A stretch of 64,000 bases of DNA. It comes from an uncultured Fibrobacter sp. Lineage in GTDB: Bacteria > Fibrobacterota > Fibrobacteria > Fibrobacterales > Fibrobacteraceae. Below the pieces are notes generated by a model. It saw nothing but the letters and a program-made list of their open reading frames with translations, did not search any database and was not told the DNA's origin. Of this stretch, positions 8,534 to 16,409 are shown piece by piece (the first letter of the stretch is position 1; each line of letters begins with the position of its first letter). The stretch spans positions 15,595 through 79,594 of the forward strand of contig CAKUXP010000013.1 in the NCBI GenBank assembly GCA_934700345.1, given 5' to 3'. The translations under genes and the position numbers were made by a program.

Positions 8534-10732
8534 GTGAAGTCTTGGCTCCGCTCTTTACTTGTCCTATGCGTGTCGTGCGCTTTTGCCGCGGACACATGGA
8601 AAAACTTTGCCCAGTCCGGTTCCTTTTACTCATCGACGCTTGTGGGCGAGATGCTCGTGTTGGGGTCGAACGGAGGCGTCCGATTCATTTCGCCGGACGG
8701 TTCGTCGGATTTCCTGGCTTCGGCAAACGGCTTGGAGGCTTCGGACATTCGGGGCGTCGTAAGTACCGATTCCGGGGAGCTGCTCGCCGTTTCTTCCCAG
8801 GGGATTATTTCAAGGTATCTCGGCAATAGGCGCTTTTCCGTTCTGAACCGTTCCTTCGTCTCGACTTCGTCGGAATTGCAGCCGGGCCTTGTGGAAATTT
8901 CGGATTCCGTTCTCGTTCTAGGCTTTCGGGATAAAATCGCATTTTTTGATATTTCCCGCAAAAAGTCGCTGGTGAGTCTTTCGCGAATCGGGAATGTCTC
9001 CCTAAAATCGACTTCGCCTTCTGCGTTGCTTGTCCATGGCGACTCGCTTTTTGTCGCTCTCGGTGTGGACGTCTATGTCCGGCAGATGCCGTGGAGCGAC
9101 CTGTCCGAAGACGTCTTGCTCGCGGATCCCGCATCGTGGAACTTTGTTGGAAGTTTTCACGGCAAGGATTCTTCGGAAACGGCCATCACCAGGCTTTCGT
9201 TTTCTGGCGGAACGCTGCGGGCGGAGTTTGACGAATCGCTTTCCGTTCTCGTTGCCTGCGGCGATACGCTTTCCAAAAAAAAGTTTCCCGCCTTGTGGAA
9301 AGGGGACAGTTCTCTTGTGCGAAGGATTCTTTCCGGCGATGGCTTTTCCTATCTGGTCGGAAAAAGTTCGGCATGGTACTATAACGGAGAGCTGACGGAA
9401 GTCCCTGCCTGGACCGGATTTTCCCTGAAAAATCCCTATACGGTTGTTCCTTTTGTGGGGGGCGATGGCGGAGTGACCGTCTATTCGGCGGACGGCGATT
9501 TCGGTTGGAGCGACGGGGAAGTCTTTTCCTATGGGCCTTCGCAGGGCGATCTGCCTTATTACGGTGGCGCGGAGCCCCATACCCGCTTGCTGAAGAATCT
9601 GGGAACCCTTTCGGACGGCGCGACTCTTGTGGGCATCTGGGGATTTGGCTGGCGAATCTATGCGGGAAACGGCGGTGAATTCTTACAGAGCGTCGGTCTG
9701 GAAAATTCCAACTGCGCCGAGCGTTACCTCACAGATTACATCGTGCCGACAGGCGTAGCCGTCTCCCCGGACAGCCTCGGCTGGCTGGTGAGCTTCTGGG
9801 GAAACTCCGGATATGGAATTGCCTACATCGATAAATCGGGCGAGATCAGCTGCGCAAACAGCGTCGGAAGCGGAAAGTTCTCGGGACCGCTCAAGACGGC
9901 CTTGTCGGAAGACGGTTCGGAATGGCTTCTCTATTCCGGAGCGGGAAAAACCGAGGGAACGGATGGCGTCGGGGCCTTGGATATCTTTCGCATCCGGCCC
10001 ATTTCGGAAACGGGAGGGGAACTTGTCATCCAGAACCGGGAGACCGTTCCGACGCCGGACAATTACGCTATCCTCGACATGGATTTTGACAAGTCCGGTC
10101 GTCTCTGGGCCATCACCAATTCTACGTTTGCCTATTTCGAAAGCGGGATGGATTCCGTCCAGGCTCCCCACAGGATTTCTTCGTATGAGCAGGCTAATCT
10201 CTCATCGCTTTCAATCGACCCGAATGGCCGTCTCTGGATAGGAACGCTTGGCAGTGGTGCCTACATGGTGAAAAGGAACGGAAATTCTCCCGATACGATG
10301 TCCGCGACAAGGTTTGTCATGCGGAACGGCCTTCTGAACGATATCGTCTATGATGTTCAGGTTGATGGGAAAAAAGGACAGGTCTGGTTTGTCCACAAAA
10401 ATGGCGCATCCCGCTATGCGCGAACCGATTTGCGCGAAACTTCTTCATTTATGGCATCGGACGGTCCCGAAATCAAGGTCTATCCGAATCCGGTCCGCTT
10501 TGATCTCGGACAGTTCCTGTCATTTGAAAACGTCTCGGAAGCGGCCAGTGTTTCCGTTTACAATTCCGGAGCGCATCTGGTCCGGGCTTTTCACGGTAAC
10601 GAACTCGATGGCGGACGCATCGTCTGGGATGGTCGCGACAGGCGAGGCGTTTTAATCGCTCCGGGAGTCTATCATTACATCATCCAGAAAGGTTCCCGAA
10701 AGAAACAGGGAAAAATTCTGGTCATCCATTAG
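8534..10732 (+). CDS. Exported two-propeller protein with C-terminal sorting-like domain (PorZ-like)
   Basis: 732 residues starting at GTG 8534, which gives a clear signal peptide (MKSWLRSLLVLCVSCAFA). The ribosome site is weak. The N-terminal half has propeller blades beginning W-K-N-F and including GSNGGVRFISPDG and ANGLEASDIRGVVSTDSGE, wording much like the first propeller of PorZ. The second half has blades of the two-component-regulator type: DKSGRLWAITNS, DPNGRLWIGTLGSGAY, LNDIVYDVQVDGKKGQVWF. The last 85 residues (KVYPNPVRFD..., VSVYNSGAHLVRAF, then VYHYIIQKGSRKKQGKILVIH) form a FlgD/type IX sorting-like sandwich. PorZ has two propellers plus such a domain and acts in type IX secretion attachment. 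This assignment is by architecture; a general exported sensor-like propeller is the alternative. Confidence 0.65.
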   Translation: MKSWLRSLLVLCVSCAFAADTWKNFAQSGSFYSSTLVGEMLVLGSNGGVRFISPDGSSDFLASANGLEASDIRGVVSTDSGELLAVSSQGIISRYLGNRRFSVLNRSFVSTSSELQPGLVEISDSVLVLGFRDKIAFFDISRKKSLVSLSRIGNVSLKSTSPSALLVHGDSLFVALGVDVYVRQMPWSDLSEDVLLADPASWNFVGSFHGKDSSETAITRLSFSGGTLRAEFDESLSVLVACGDTLSKKKFPALWKGDSSLVRRILSGDGFSYLVGKSSAWYYNGELTEVPAWTGFSLKNPYTVVPFVGGDGGVTVYSADGDFGWSDGEVFSYGPSQGDLPYYGGAEPHTRLLKNLGTLSDGATLVGIWGFGWRIYAGNGGEFLQSVGLENSNCAERYLTDYIVPTGVAVSPDSLGWLVSFWGNSGYGIAYIDKSGEISCANSVGSGKFSGPLKTALSEDGSEWLLYSGAGKTEGTDGVGALDIFRIRPISETGGELVIQNRETVPTPDNYAILDMDFDKSGRLWAITNSTFAYFESGMDSVQAPHRISSYEQANLSSLSIDPNGRLWIGTLGSGAYMVKRNGNSPDTMSATRFVMRNGLLNDIVYDVQVDGKKGQVWFVHKNGASRYARTDLRETSSFMASDGPEIKVYPNPVRFDLGQFLSFENVSEAASVSVYNSGAHLVRAFHGNELDGGRIVWDGRDRRGVLIAPGVYHYIIQKGSRKKQGKILVIH

Positions 10733-10738
10733 AAGCCC

Positions 10739-11068
10739 ATGCCATTACCGAAAAAGCGTTCTAGAAATTTTGACCGTCCGATAAAAGTCTTCGGGATAGT
10801 CCTGTGTGCTGTGATTCTGGTTGTCGGATGTGCGTCGCAGCGGCAGAAACCCGTATGCGCAGAAATCGAATATCGCCTGAATCATACGGCGATGTCGCCC
10901 GATCAGCGGGAATGGACCGCCAGGGAACTTTCGGAATGTCGCGCGGAGCAGGCGGAATATGAAAAGTCGGACACTCTGACGAACAAAATCAAGAAAAGCA
11001 TTTACGAAATGTACGAGGAATCCAAAAAGGATTCTTCCCAGGCGGATTCTTTGCGAGCTGATCCATGA
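10739..11068 (+). CDS. Small predicted lipoprotein
   Basis: 109 residues. A basic N-terminus (KKRSRNFDRPIK) precedes a hydrophobic stretch and a lipobox-like VVGC at about residues 28-31. The mature 78 residues are charged and probably helical (Tyr/Glu-rich, with EYRLNHTAMSPDQREW and KIKKSIYEMYEESKKD). No family is recognised. It lies 6 bp after the propeller gene and overlaps the CCA-enzyme gene by 4 bp, so it belongs to the same operon. The basic leader before the hydrophobic segment is long for a lipoprotein, so a single-pass membrane anchor is possible. Confidence 0.6.
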   Translation: MPLPKKRSRNFDRPIKVFGIVLCAVILVVGCASQRQKPVCAEIEYRLNHTAMSPDQREWTARELSECRAEQAEYEKSDTLTNKIKKSIYEMYEESKKDSSQADSLRADP

Positions 11069-12354
11069 ATTTGGAAAAGGTCCGAAGCGAAATTCCCGGT
11101 CGCCTGATGCGAATTGCGGAGCGTATCCGTGCCGCGGGCGGTAAATGCTATTTGGTCGGAGGATTTGTCCGCGATGCGATGATCGGACGGGATTCCCGCG
11201 ACTTCGATGTGGAAGTTTACGGCATTGGACAGGACGCTCTGCTCGAAATTCTCTCTGATTTCGGACATCCGAATCTCGTCGGCAAGGCTTTTGGCGTCGT
11301 GCACTTGGCGTCAAAAGGCCTCGACCTGGACTTTTCCTTTCCGCGGACAGAAAATAAAGTCGGGGTAGGACACCGGGGCTTTCTCGTCGAAACGCATCTG
11401 CACCTGACGTTTGCCGAGGCGGCGCTTCGCCGCGACTTCACCGTGAACGCGATGGGGCTTTCTTTACCGGAACTCGAACTTTCGGATCCATACGACGGCA
11501 AGGGCGATCTGGATAGACACTTGCTCCGGCATGTTTCGTCGGCGTTTGTCGAGGATTCGCTTCGCGTCTTGCGCGGGGTCCAGTTTGCGTCGCGTTTTTC
11601 CCTGAATCTCGCTCCGAAAACCGCCGAACTTTGCCGTTCGCTTTCGCTCGCCGATCTTTCGTCGGAACGGATCTTCGAGGAATTCAAGAAGTGGCTCTTG
11701 AAGCCGGGGCATCCGAGTTTCGGACTTCGCGCATTTCTCGAAATGAACCTTTCCCGCTTTTTTCCGGAAATCCGTCCGCTAGGCGGTTCGTTCGAAAATC
11801 TGGGACTCTTGCTGGACAATGTCTCTTGCGAACTTCCCTCTGTCGAAGATTCCGTTTCGAAGGAGGTCCTCGCCTTTACCTCGCTGCTTTCCGGGGCTAC
11901 GGACGTTTCCGGAGTAAGCGGATTCCTTTCCCGGATAACGAACGAGGTGAAACTCTTAAAGCGCATCCCCGAACTTTACCGGGCGCTTCCCCTGTTTGTC
12001 GAAAAGGCTTGCGCGTTGGACTTTGACGCGGAATTCCTGCGTCGCGAATCGGTCAGGCTGGATGGACTTTTTTTGGCCTACCTTTATGTGAAATCCACGC
12101 CGCTTTTGGAAAAAAGCATCCGGAACGAGGCCGCGGAACTTCTGAAAATTTCCGCAGAAAAAATCGGGGTCTTTAACGCAGCGCCGGAGCCTCTGTTGAA
12201 AGGTGCGGACCTGCTTTTGATGGGGCTTAAGCCCGGGCCTCGTATCGGCGAAATCATCCGCGAGGAATTCGAACTCCAGCTGGAGGGAAAAATCCTTTCC
12301 CGGGAAGAAGCGCTTCTCTTTGCGCGAAAAGCTATTTCCAGCGAAACAGCTTGA
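11065..12354 (+). CDS. cca: CCA tRNA nucleotidyltransferase family (class II)
   Basis: 429 residues. The head domain holds the class II nucleotidyltransferase motifs: CYLVGGFVRDAMIG (about residues 28-41, the G-G-x-V-R-D motif) and SRDFDVEVYG (metal-binding D-x-D). RRDFTVNAMG and the DPYDGKGDLDRHLLRHV stretch are the conserved second half, followed by EDSLRVLRGVQFASRF. The helical tail is typical. The enzyme adds or repairs the tRNA 3' CCA end, which fits here because the tRNA-Val in this window does not encode CCA. A tRNA poly(A)-polymerase-like or A-adding specificity cannot be excluded by motif alone. The gene overlaps the small lipoprotein gene by 4 bp and the convergent GT2 gene by 23 bp. 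Confidence 0.88.
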   Translation: MNLEKVRSEIPGRLMRIAERIRAAGGKCYLVGGFVRDAMIGRDSRDFDVEVYGIGQDALLEILSDFGHPNLVGKAFGVVHLASKGLDLDFSFPRTENKVGVGHRGFLVETHLHLTFAEAALRRDFTVNAMGLSLPELELSDPYDGKGDLDRHLLRHVSSAFVEDSLRVLRGVQFASRFSLNLAPKTAELCRSLSLADLSSERIFEEFKKWLLKPGHPSFGLRAFLEMNLSRFFPEIRPLGGSFENLGLLLDNVSCELPSVEDSVSKEVLAFTSLLSGATDVSGVSGFLSRITNEVKLLKRIPELYRALPLFVEKACALDFDAEFLRRESVRLDGLFLAYLYVKSTPLLEKSIRNEAAELLKISAEKIGVFNAAPEPLLKGADLLLMGLKPGPRIGEIIREEFELQLEGKILSREEALLFARKAISSETA

Positions 12355-13441
12355 AAATCCCGAGCGGAACGGCGAGAACGATTATCGGAACCTGCAAAAG
12401 CTCGGTGACCGGCAATGCCGCAAGAAGTTTTGTCTCGTGCAGTCGAATTGATCCGATGGACAGGAAAACCGAATCGACTGCGATTTTCAGGACAAAGGGG
12501 ATAGCGAACCAGCTCCATGGAAAATCACAGAAAACCGCAAGCCACGGTGCAAGAAAAAGCCAGACGTAAAATGTGTAGATAAGTGTCAGAAAAAGCGTGT
12601 AGAGGTGATTGGAATAGTGAGTCCCGTTGCTCGCCCATCTCGCCCGCTGGTTCAGAAGCCCTTTTAGCGAATCCACCGGAGCGGTTTCCACGACTGCGTC
12701 CTTGTCGAGGTTGTAGCAAAATCCGACATCCGGTTCGTGAATCATCTTGTGGACGAGCATGTCGTCGTCGCCGGAGGAAAGGTGCACCAGGTCGCCAAAT
12801 CCCCCGACCCGGAAAAAAAGCTCCTTTTTGTAGGCTAGAGCCGCAGCGCTTGCGACCATGGGAACGCCCATGCTGAATCCAGCCGCCTCGATGGATGTAT
12901 ATCCGAGGGTCTCGAGTTTCTGGTAAGCGTGGACGATTCCAGGCGACCCGGAATTTTTCTTGGGGCCTTGCACAATCGCGATATTTCCCTGGAAGCGGCT
13001 TGCCATCGAGCGGATCCAGCCTTTGGGCGGGAGACAGTCCGCATCCATCGTCATGAGGATTTCATAGCGGGCTTTTTGAAATCCCGTTTCAAGCGCGCGT
13101 TTCTTGGGGCTTTCGATATAGGGCACGTCCATTGGAATGTTTACGACCGAAAATCTCGGGTGGTTTGCGGCAAAGTTTTCAAGCAACCCTTTGGTGTTGT
13201 CCGTAGAGCGGTCGTTGACGCAGATGACTTCCCAGTCTCCATCGTAATCCTGGGCGTCGAGCGCTTCGAGGGTCTGCAAAGCGTGCTCCTCTTCGTTTCT
13301 GAGCGGAACGATGACGGAAACGCTCCACCGTTTTCCGGAATCTGCCGGTCGCTTCCTTGCCCGTAAAAGCCCTATCGAAAAAAACAGGAACAGGGAAACG
13401 TATAGCGCGGTGAGGATTCCGAGAATGCAAATGCTCAGCAT
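12332..13441 (-). CDS. Membrane-bound GT2 glycosyltransferase
   Basis: 369 residues. An N-terminal membrane helix (about 5-25) is followed by a GT2 GT-A domain: SVSVIVPLRNEEEHALQTLEAL, VICVNDRSTDNT, and the D-x-D-like TMDADCLPP metal site. A later SSGDDDMLVHKM region and a Q-R-A-R-W motif (NQRARWASNGTHY) are the processive-type signature. Three further membrane helices form the C-terminus (about 275-365). The set resembles cell-wall or lipid-linked sugar transferases (the cellulose synthase-like branch). The substrate cannot be told. It is divergent from lpxA with 32 bp between starts. Confidence 0.82.
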   Translation of the reverse strand: MLSICILGILTALYVSLFLFFSIGLLRARKRPADSGKRWSVSVIVPLRNEEEHALQTLEALDAQDYDGDWEVICVNDRSTDNTKGLLENFAANHPRFSVVNIPMDVPYIESPKKRALETGFQKARYEILMTMDADCLPPKGWIRSMASRFQGNIAIVQGPKKNSGSPGIVHAYQKLETLGYTSIEAAGFSMGVPMVASAAALAYKKELFFRVGGFGDLVHLSSGDDDMLVHKMIHEPDVGFCYNLDKDAVVETAPVDSLKGLLNQRARWASNGTHYSNHLYTLFLTLIYTFYVWLFLAPWLAVFCDFPWSWFAIPFVLKIAVDSVFLSIGSIRLHETKLLAALPVTELLQVPIIVLAVPLGIFKLFRWK

Positions 13442-13473
13442 AACGGGTCAAATATATTTATTATTTCTTCTGT

Positions 13474-14232
13474 ATGATTCATCCGTCAGCCTATGTAAGC
13501 CCCAAAGCGAAAATCGCAGACAGCGCCTGTATCGGCCCGTGGTGCCTGGTCGATGACTTTGCCGAAATCGGTGAACATGTCGTCCTCGAATCGCGTGTCC
13601 ATGTCCTTTCGCATGTAAAGATCGGCGCGGGAACTTTTGTGTTTGACGGGGCGAGCCTCGGCAACGTTCCGCAGGACTTAAAGTTCGGAGGGGAAGAGAC
13701 GACGCTTGAAATCGGCGCCCATGTAAAAATCCGCGAATACGTGACCGTTCATCGCGGCACTTCCGTCTCGGGCAAGACCGTTATCGGGGATAATGTGCTT
13801 CTGATGGCATACGTCCATGTCGCCCACGATTGCTTCATCGAAAACGGAGCCGTCATTTCAAACGGGGTGCAGCTTGGCGGACATGTCCATGTCGGCGAGT
13901 TTGCAAACATCGGGGGAACTTCCGGCGTCGCGCAAAACTGCCGCATCGGCGCGTTCAGCTTTGTCGGCGCGTCCCTCAAGGTCGATAAGGATGTCCCTCC
14001 CTACGTGAAGGCCTTGGGAAATCCGCTCCGCTTTGCCGGAGTAAACCTGCATGCGCTCCGCAAATTTCCGGACCGCTTTCCGGAAGACCGCATTGTTGGG
14101 ATTGAACGGCTCTACCGTGAACTTTTCCATTCAAAGAAAACGGTGAACGAGTGTGCAAAAAAAATGGCGGAATCCGAGGATTCCGCCATCCGGGATTTCT
14201 TTTCAAAAGAAGAAATTCGGATTATCCGCTAG
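13474..14232 (+). CDS. lpxA: UDP-N-acetylglucosamine O-acyltransferase LpxA
   Basis: 252 residues of hexapeptide left-handed beta-helix repeats (many I-G-x-x and V-x-I-G units from IHPSAYVSPKAKIADSACIGP onward). The sequence LMAYVHVAHDC carries the catalytic His of LpxA, and GNVPQDLKFGGEETTLEIG and the YVTVHRGT segment are hallmark LpxA wording. A helical C-terminal part follows (VGIERLYRELF). It catalyses the first step of lipid A synthesis on the cytoplasmic side, transferring a hydroxyacyl chain from ACP to UDP-GlcNAc. Other lpx genes are not adjacent. No strong ribosome site is visible before the ATG. Confidence 0.93.
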   Translation: MIHPSAYVSPKAKIADSACIGPWCLVDDFAEIGEHVVLESRVHVLSHVKIGAGTFVFDGASLGNVPQDLKFGGEETTLEIGAHVKIREYVTVHRGTSVSGKTVIGDNVLLMAYVHVAHDCFIENGAVISNGVQLGGHVHVGEFANIGGTSGVAQNCRIGAFSFVGASLKVDKDVPPYVKALGNPLRFAGVNLHALRKFPDRFPEDRIVGIERLYRELFHSKKTVNECAKKMAESEDSAIRDFFSKEEIRIIR

Positions 14233-15425
14233 TTCGTGAGACCCAGGGCATCGAGAATGCCCGGATACCACTTGCTGTTTTCCCTGTCGTAGGCTTCGAA
14301 ACCGCCGACTTTCGTAAATCCCCAGTATGTCCAACTGATGCCGTACTTTTCCGCTGCGTCTACCGCTTTCTTGGACCAAAGCGCATAGTATTTATCGCTC
14401 GGTCCTTCCGTTCCGCAACTGCCGCGTGTTCCGGCTGCGACTCCGAACTCTCCCATGTTCATCGGAATGTGGCCTCCGTTTACATCCGGATATAACGACT
14501 GCGCCAAGGCAACGTACTTTGCCATATCGGATGAAGCGGTTGTCGAATAGGTGTCGTCTCCATTGCATTTGTAGCCGTGTCCTTCGTGGGTAAAGTTATA
14601 GGGTTCATAATAATGCCCCGAGAAGATGATGTTGCCGTCTTGGGGAAGTTTTAACTGATTTAAAAGGCCGAATTTAGCAGAAGCGTTGGATTCGAACATA
14701 ATCGTCTTTCCCGGAGCCGCTTTGCGGATAACATCATAGGCTCCGAGCATTACATCGTTTAAAACATCCGCATTCCGGAATGTGGGTTCATTCAAAATTT
14801 CAAGAACGAGCATTGAATCCGGAAATTCGTTCAGTTTCGTCGCGACTTGGTTCCATATTGAATAAAAGTGGATCTTTTCCGCTTCGTATGCTGCGGCGTT
14901 GTTCTCCGGATCCGCAATAAAATTATTTCCGGCGTCCATCAGTTCCTGGTACCAGTGGAAATCGACGATAACGAGCAGTCCTTCGCCGATGGCCAACGCG
15001 ACATCCTCTACAACTCCGGCAAGGCGCTCTGGATTGACTTCGTGCGTGATAGGGTTCGAATTGTGCTGCCAGCGCACCGGAATGCGCACCGAATTAAAGC
15101 CTGCCTTCTTGACGATTTTAAAATCGCCGTCATCGATTGCATTGCCCCAACCCCCGTCCAGATAGTCGTTATAGCCGTAGTTATAAGGTTCATCGGGAAT
15201 CTTTTCCGGGTAGGATTTGGAATCCCAGGAATTTCCCAGGTTGATGCCTTTCCCGAGCCTCTGGTTCATCGCACGTCCTGCGGAATAATCGACCGGGATG
15301 ACCTGGGCTGCGGAGGAGCTTTCGGTGGAGCTGGAGGAATCCACGCGGGTAAGGCTTCCCGAATCGTCCGAACAGGCGACGAGCAAGGCTGCCGTTAAAA
15401 GAAGAGGACTGAATGTTCTTTTCAT
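14229..15425 (-). CDS. GH5 endoglucanase-like lipoprotein
   Basis: 398 residues. The signal peptide ends in a lipobox (LLVAC), then a short Ser-rich linker (SSSSTESSSAA), then a complete GH5 catalytic domain. The start GKGINLGNSWDS is the standard GH5 cellulase entry, VRIPVRWQHN carries the conserved Arg, VLEILNEP holds the acid/base Glu at about residue 213 and MNMGEFG the nucleophile Glu at about residue 326. SWTYWGF is the conserved C-terminal Trp motif. Predicted to cut internal beta-1,4 bonds of cellulose or related glucans at the outer membrane surface. It overlaps lpxA stop-to-stop by 4 bp and is transcribed on its own from the 15426-15656 region. Confidence 0.92.
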   Translation of the reverse strand: MKRTFSPLLLTAALLVACSDDSGSLTRVDSSSSTESSSAAQVIPVDYSAGRAMNQRLGKGINLGNSWDSKSYPEKIPDEPYNYGYNDYLDGGWGNAIDDGDFKIVKKAGFNSVRIPVRWQHNSNPITHEVNPERLAGVVEDVALAIGEGLLVIVDFHWYQELMDAGNNFIADPENNAAAYEAEKIHFYSIWNQVATKLNEFPDSMLVLEILNEPTFRNADVLNDVMLGAYDVIRKAAPGKTIMFESNASAKFGLLNQLKLPQDGNIIFSGHYYEPYNFTHEGHGYKCNGDDTYSTTASSDMAKYVALAQSLYPDVNGGHIPMNMGEFGVAAGTRGSCGTEGPSDKYYALWSKKAVDAAEKYGISWTYWGFTKVGGFEAYDRENSKWYPGILDALGLTN

Positions 15426-15656
15426 GGAGATCCTTTGGATTTATCGATATGCTTCAAAACTAAATTATTGCTATGCGGATAATTTTTTTCGTTTTCTAAA
15501 AAGATGTTTACAGAAGAAACCGCCTAAATTTTGAAAAATTGGGAGGTTTAAAGTTCTTGATCCCTTTGCAAGCGTTTTTTTTCAAAAAGTAAAATGGGAA
15601 AAGTCAAAAAACAAGTTATATTATGGTTCATCGGATTTTGGAGAATTTGAAAACCT
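15426..15656. promoter_or_regulatory. Divergent promoter region for GH5 and the barrel operon
   Basis: AT-rich 231 bp between two divergent starts, with many A and T runs. A TTATATTATG element at 15616-15626 lies about 31 bp before the plus-strand ATG and could be a -10 box; no convincing -35 box is seen. No RNA gene or ORF was found here. Confidence 0.4.
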
Positions 15657-16400
15657 ATGAACGCCAAAATACAGAAAAACATCTGGAAGTGCCTTTGCCT
15701 TTCGCTTCTCTTTGTGTCTTTTTCTTTCGCTAGCATCGGCTTCGGCGAATACCGCGATCGCGACCAGTCCCGCTTTGTCATGAAACCGGCGAAGCCATTC
15801 CGCCCGGACAAGGACGTGGTAACGGTCATCATGCGCGAAGCGATTCCCCGCGGCGGTGGATATACTTACCAATACCCGCGCGAAAACCCCGAACCGGTGA
15901 TGACGGACAAGTATGCGAAGGAAGGCGCCCTTTCAATGGAAATCGAGCTAATCGCAAGCGACTATTCGGGCGTCGCGATATGCATTGCGGGCTCTGTCGA
16001 TCTCTCGCCCTACCTCGAAGAAGGCGTCCTGGAATTTTGGATTAAAGGCGAAAAGGGCGGTGAAAACGCTCTGTTCGTGTTGGTCGATGACGGCGTAAAG
16101 AGCGGTGGCGAATCTCTCCAGGTCAAGCTCCGTTCCAAGAGTCTCGGCGAGATTACAACCGAGTGGACGCATTTCAGCATTCCGCTCAAGCTTTTCGGTA
16201 TGACAGGCCTTTATTGGGATGCGAAGAACACGCGCGACGTGATGCTTCCCTTTGCCTGGGACAAGTTCAAGGGGTTCCGTCTCGAAGTCCGCAAGGATGA
16301 AAACGAATCCTTCAAGGTCTGGATTGACGATGTGGTCATCAAGAAACACGGCAAGCCTTACGAAGGTCCCGCCAACTATCCTTTCCGCAATGCGATTTAA
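15657..16400 (+). CDS. Secreted CBM11-like carbohydrate-binding protein
   Basis: 247 residues. A signal peptide (about 10-26, ending SFA) is followed by a single beta-sandwich-like domain: GALSMEIELIASDYSGVAICI, YLEEGVLEFWIKGEKGGENALFVLVDDG, TEWTHFSIPLKLFG and FRLEVRKDENESFKVWIDDVVI. The arrangement (buried strand pattern, W-x-H-F-x-I-P-L, and a closing F-x-V-W-I-D-D) resembles the CBM11/CIA30-type galactose-binding fold used for glucan binding. It is the first gene of a tight six-gene operon with outer-membrane barrels, 9 bp before the next start. It lacks any enzyme domain, so a binding or presenting role at the surface is inferred. Confidence 0.6.
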   Translation: MNAKIQKNIWKCLCLSLLFVSFSFASIGFGEYRDRDQSRFVMKPAKPFRPDKDVVTVIMREAIPRGGGYTYQYPRENPEPVMTDKYAKEGALSMEIELIASDYSGVAICIAGSVDLSPYLEEGVLEFWIKGEKGGENALFVLVDDGVKSGGESLQVKLRSKSLGEITTEWTHFSIPLKLFGMTGLYWDAKNTRDVMLPFAWDKFKGFRLEVRKDENESFKVWIDDVVIKKHGKPYEGPANYPFRNAI

Positions 16401-16409
16401 GAGGGTTTT

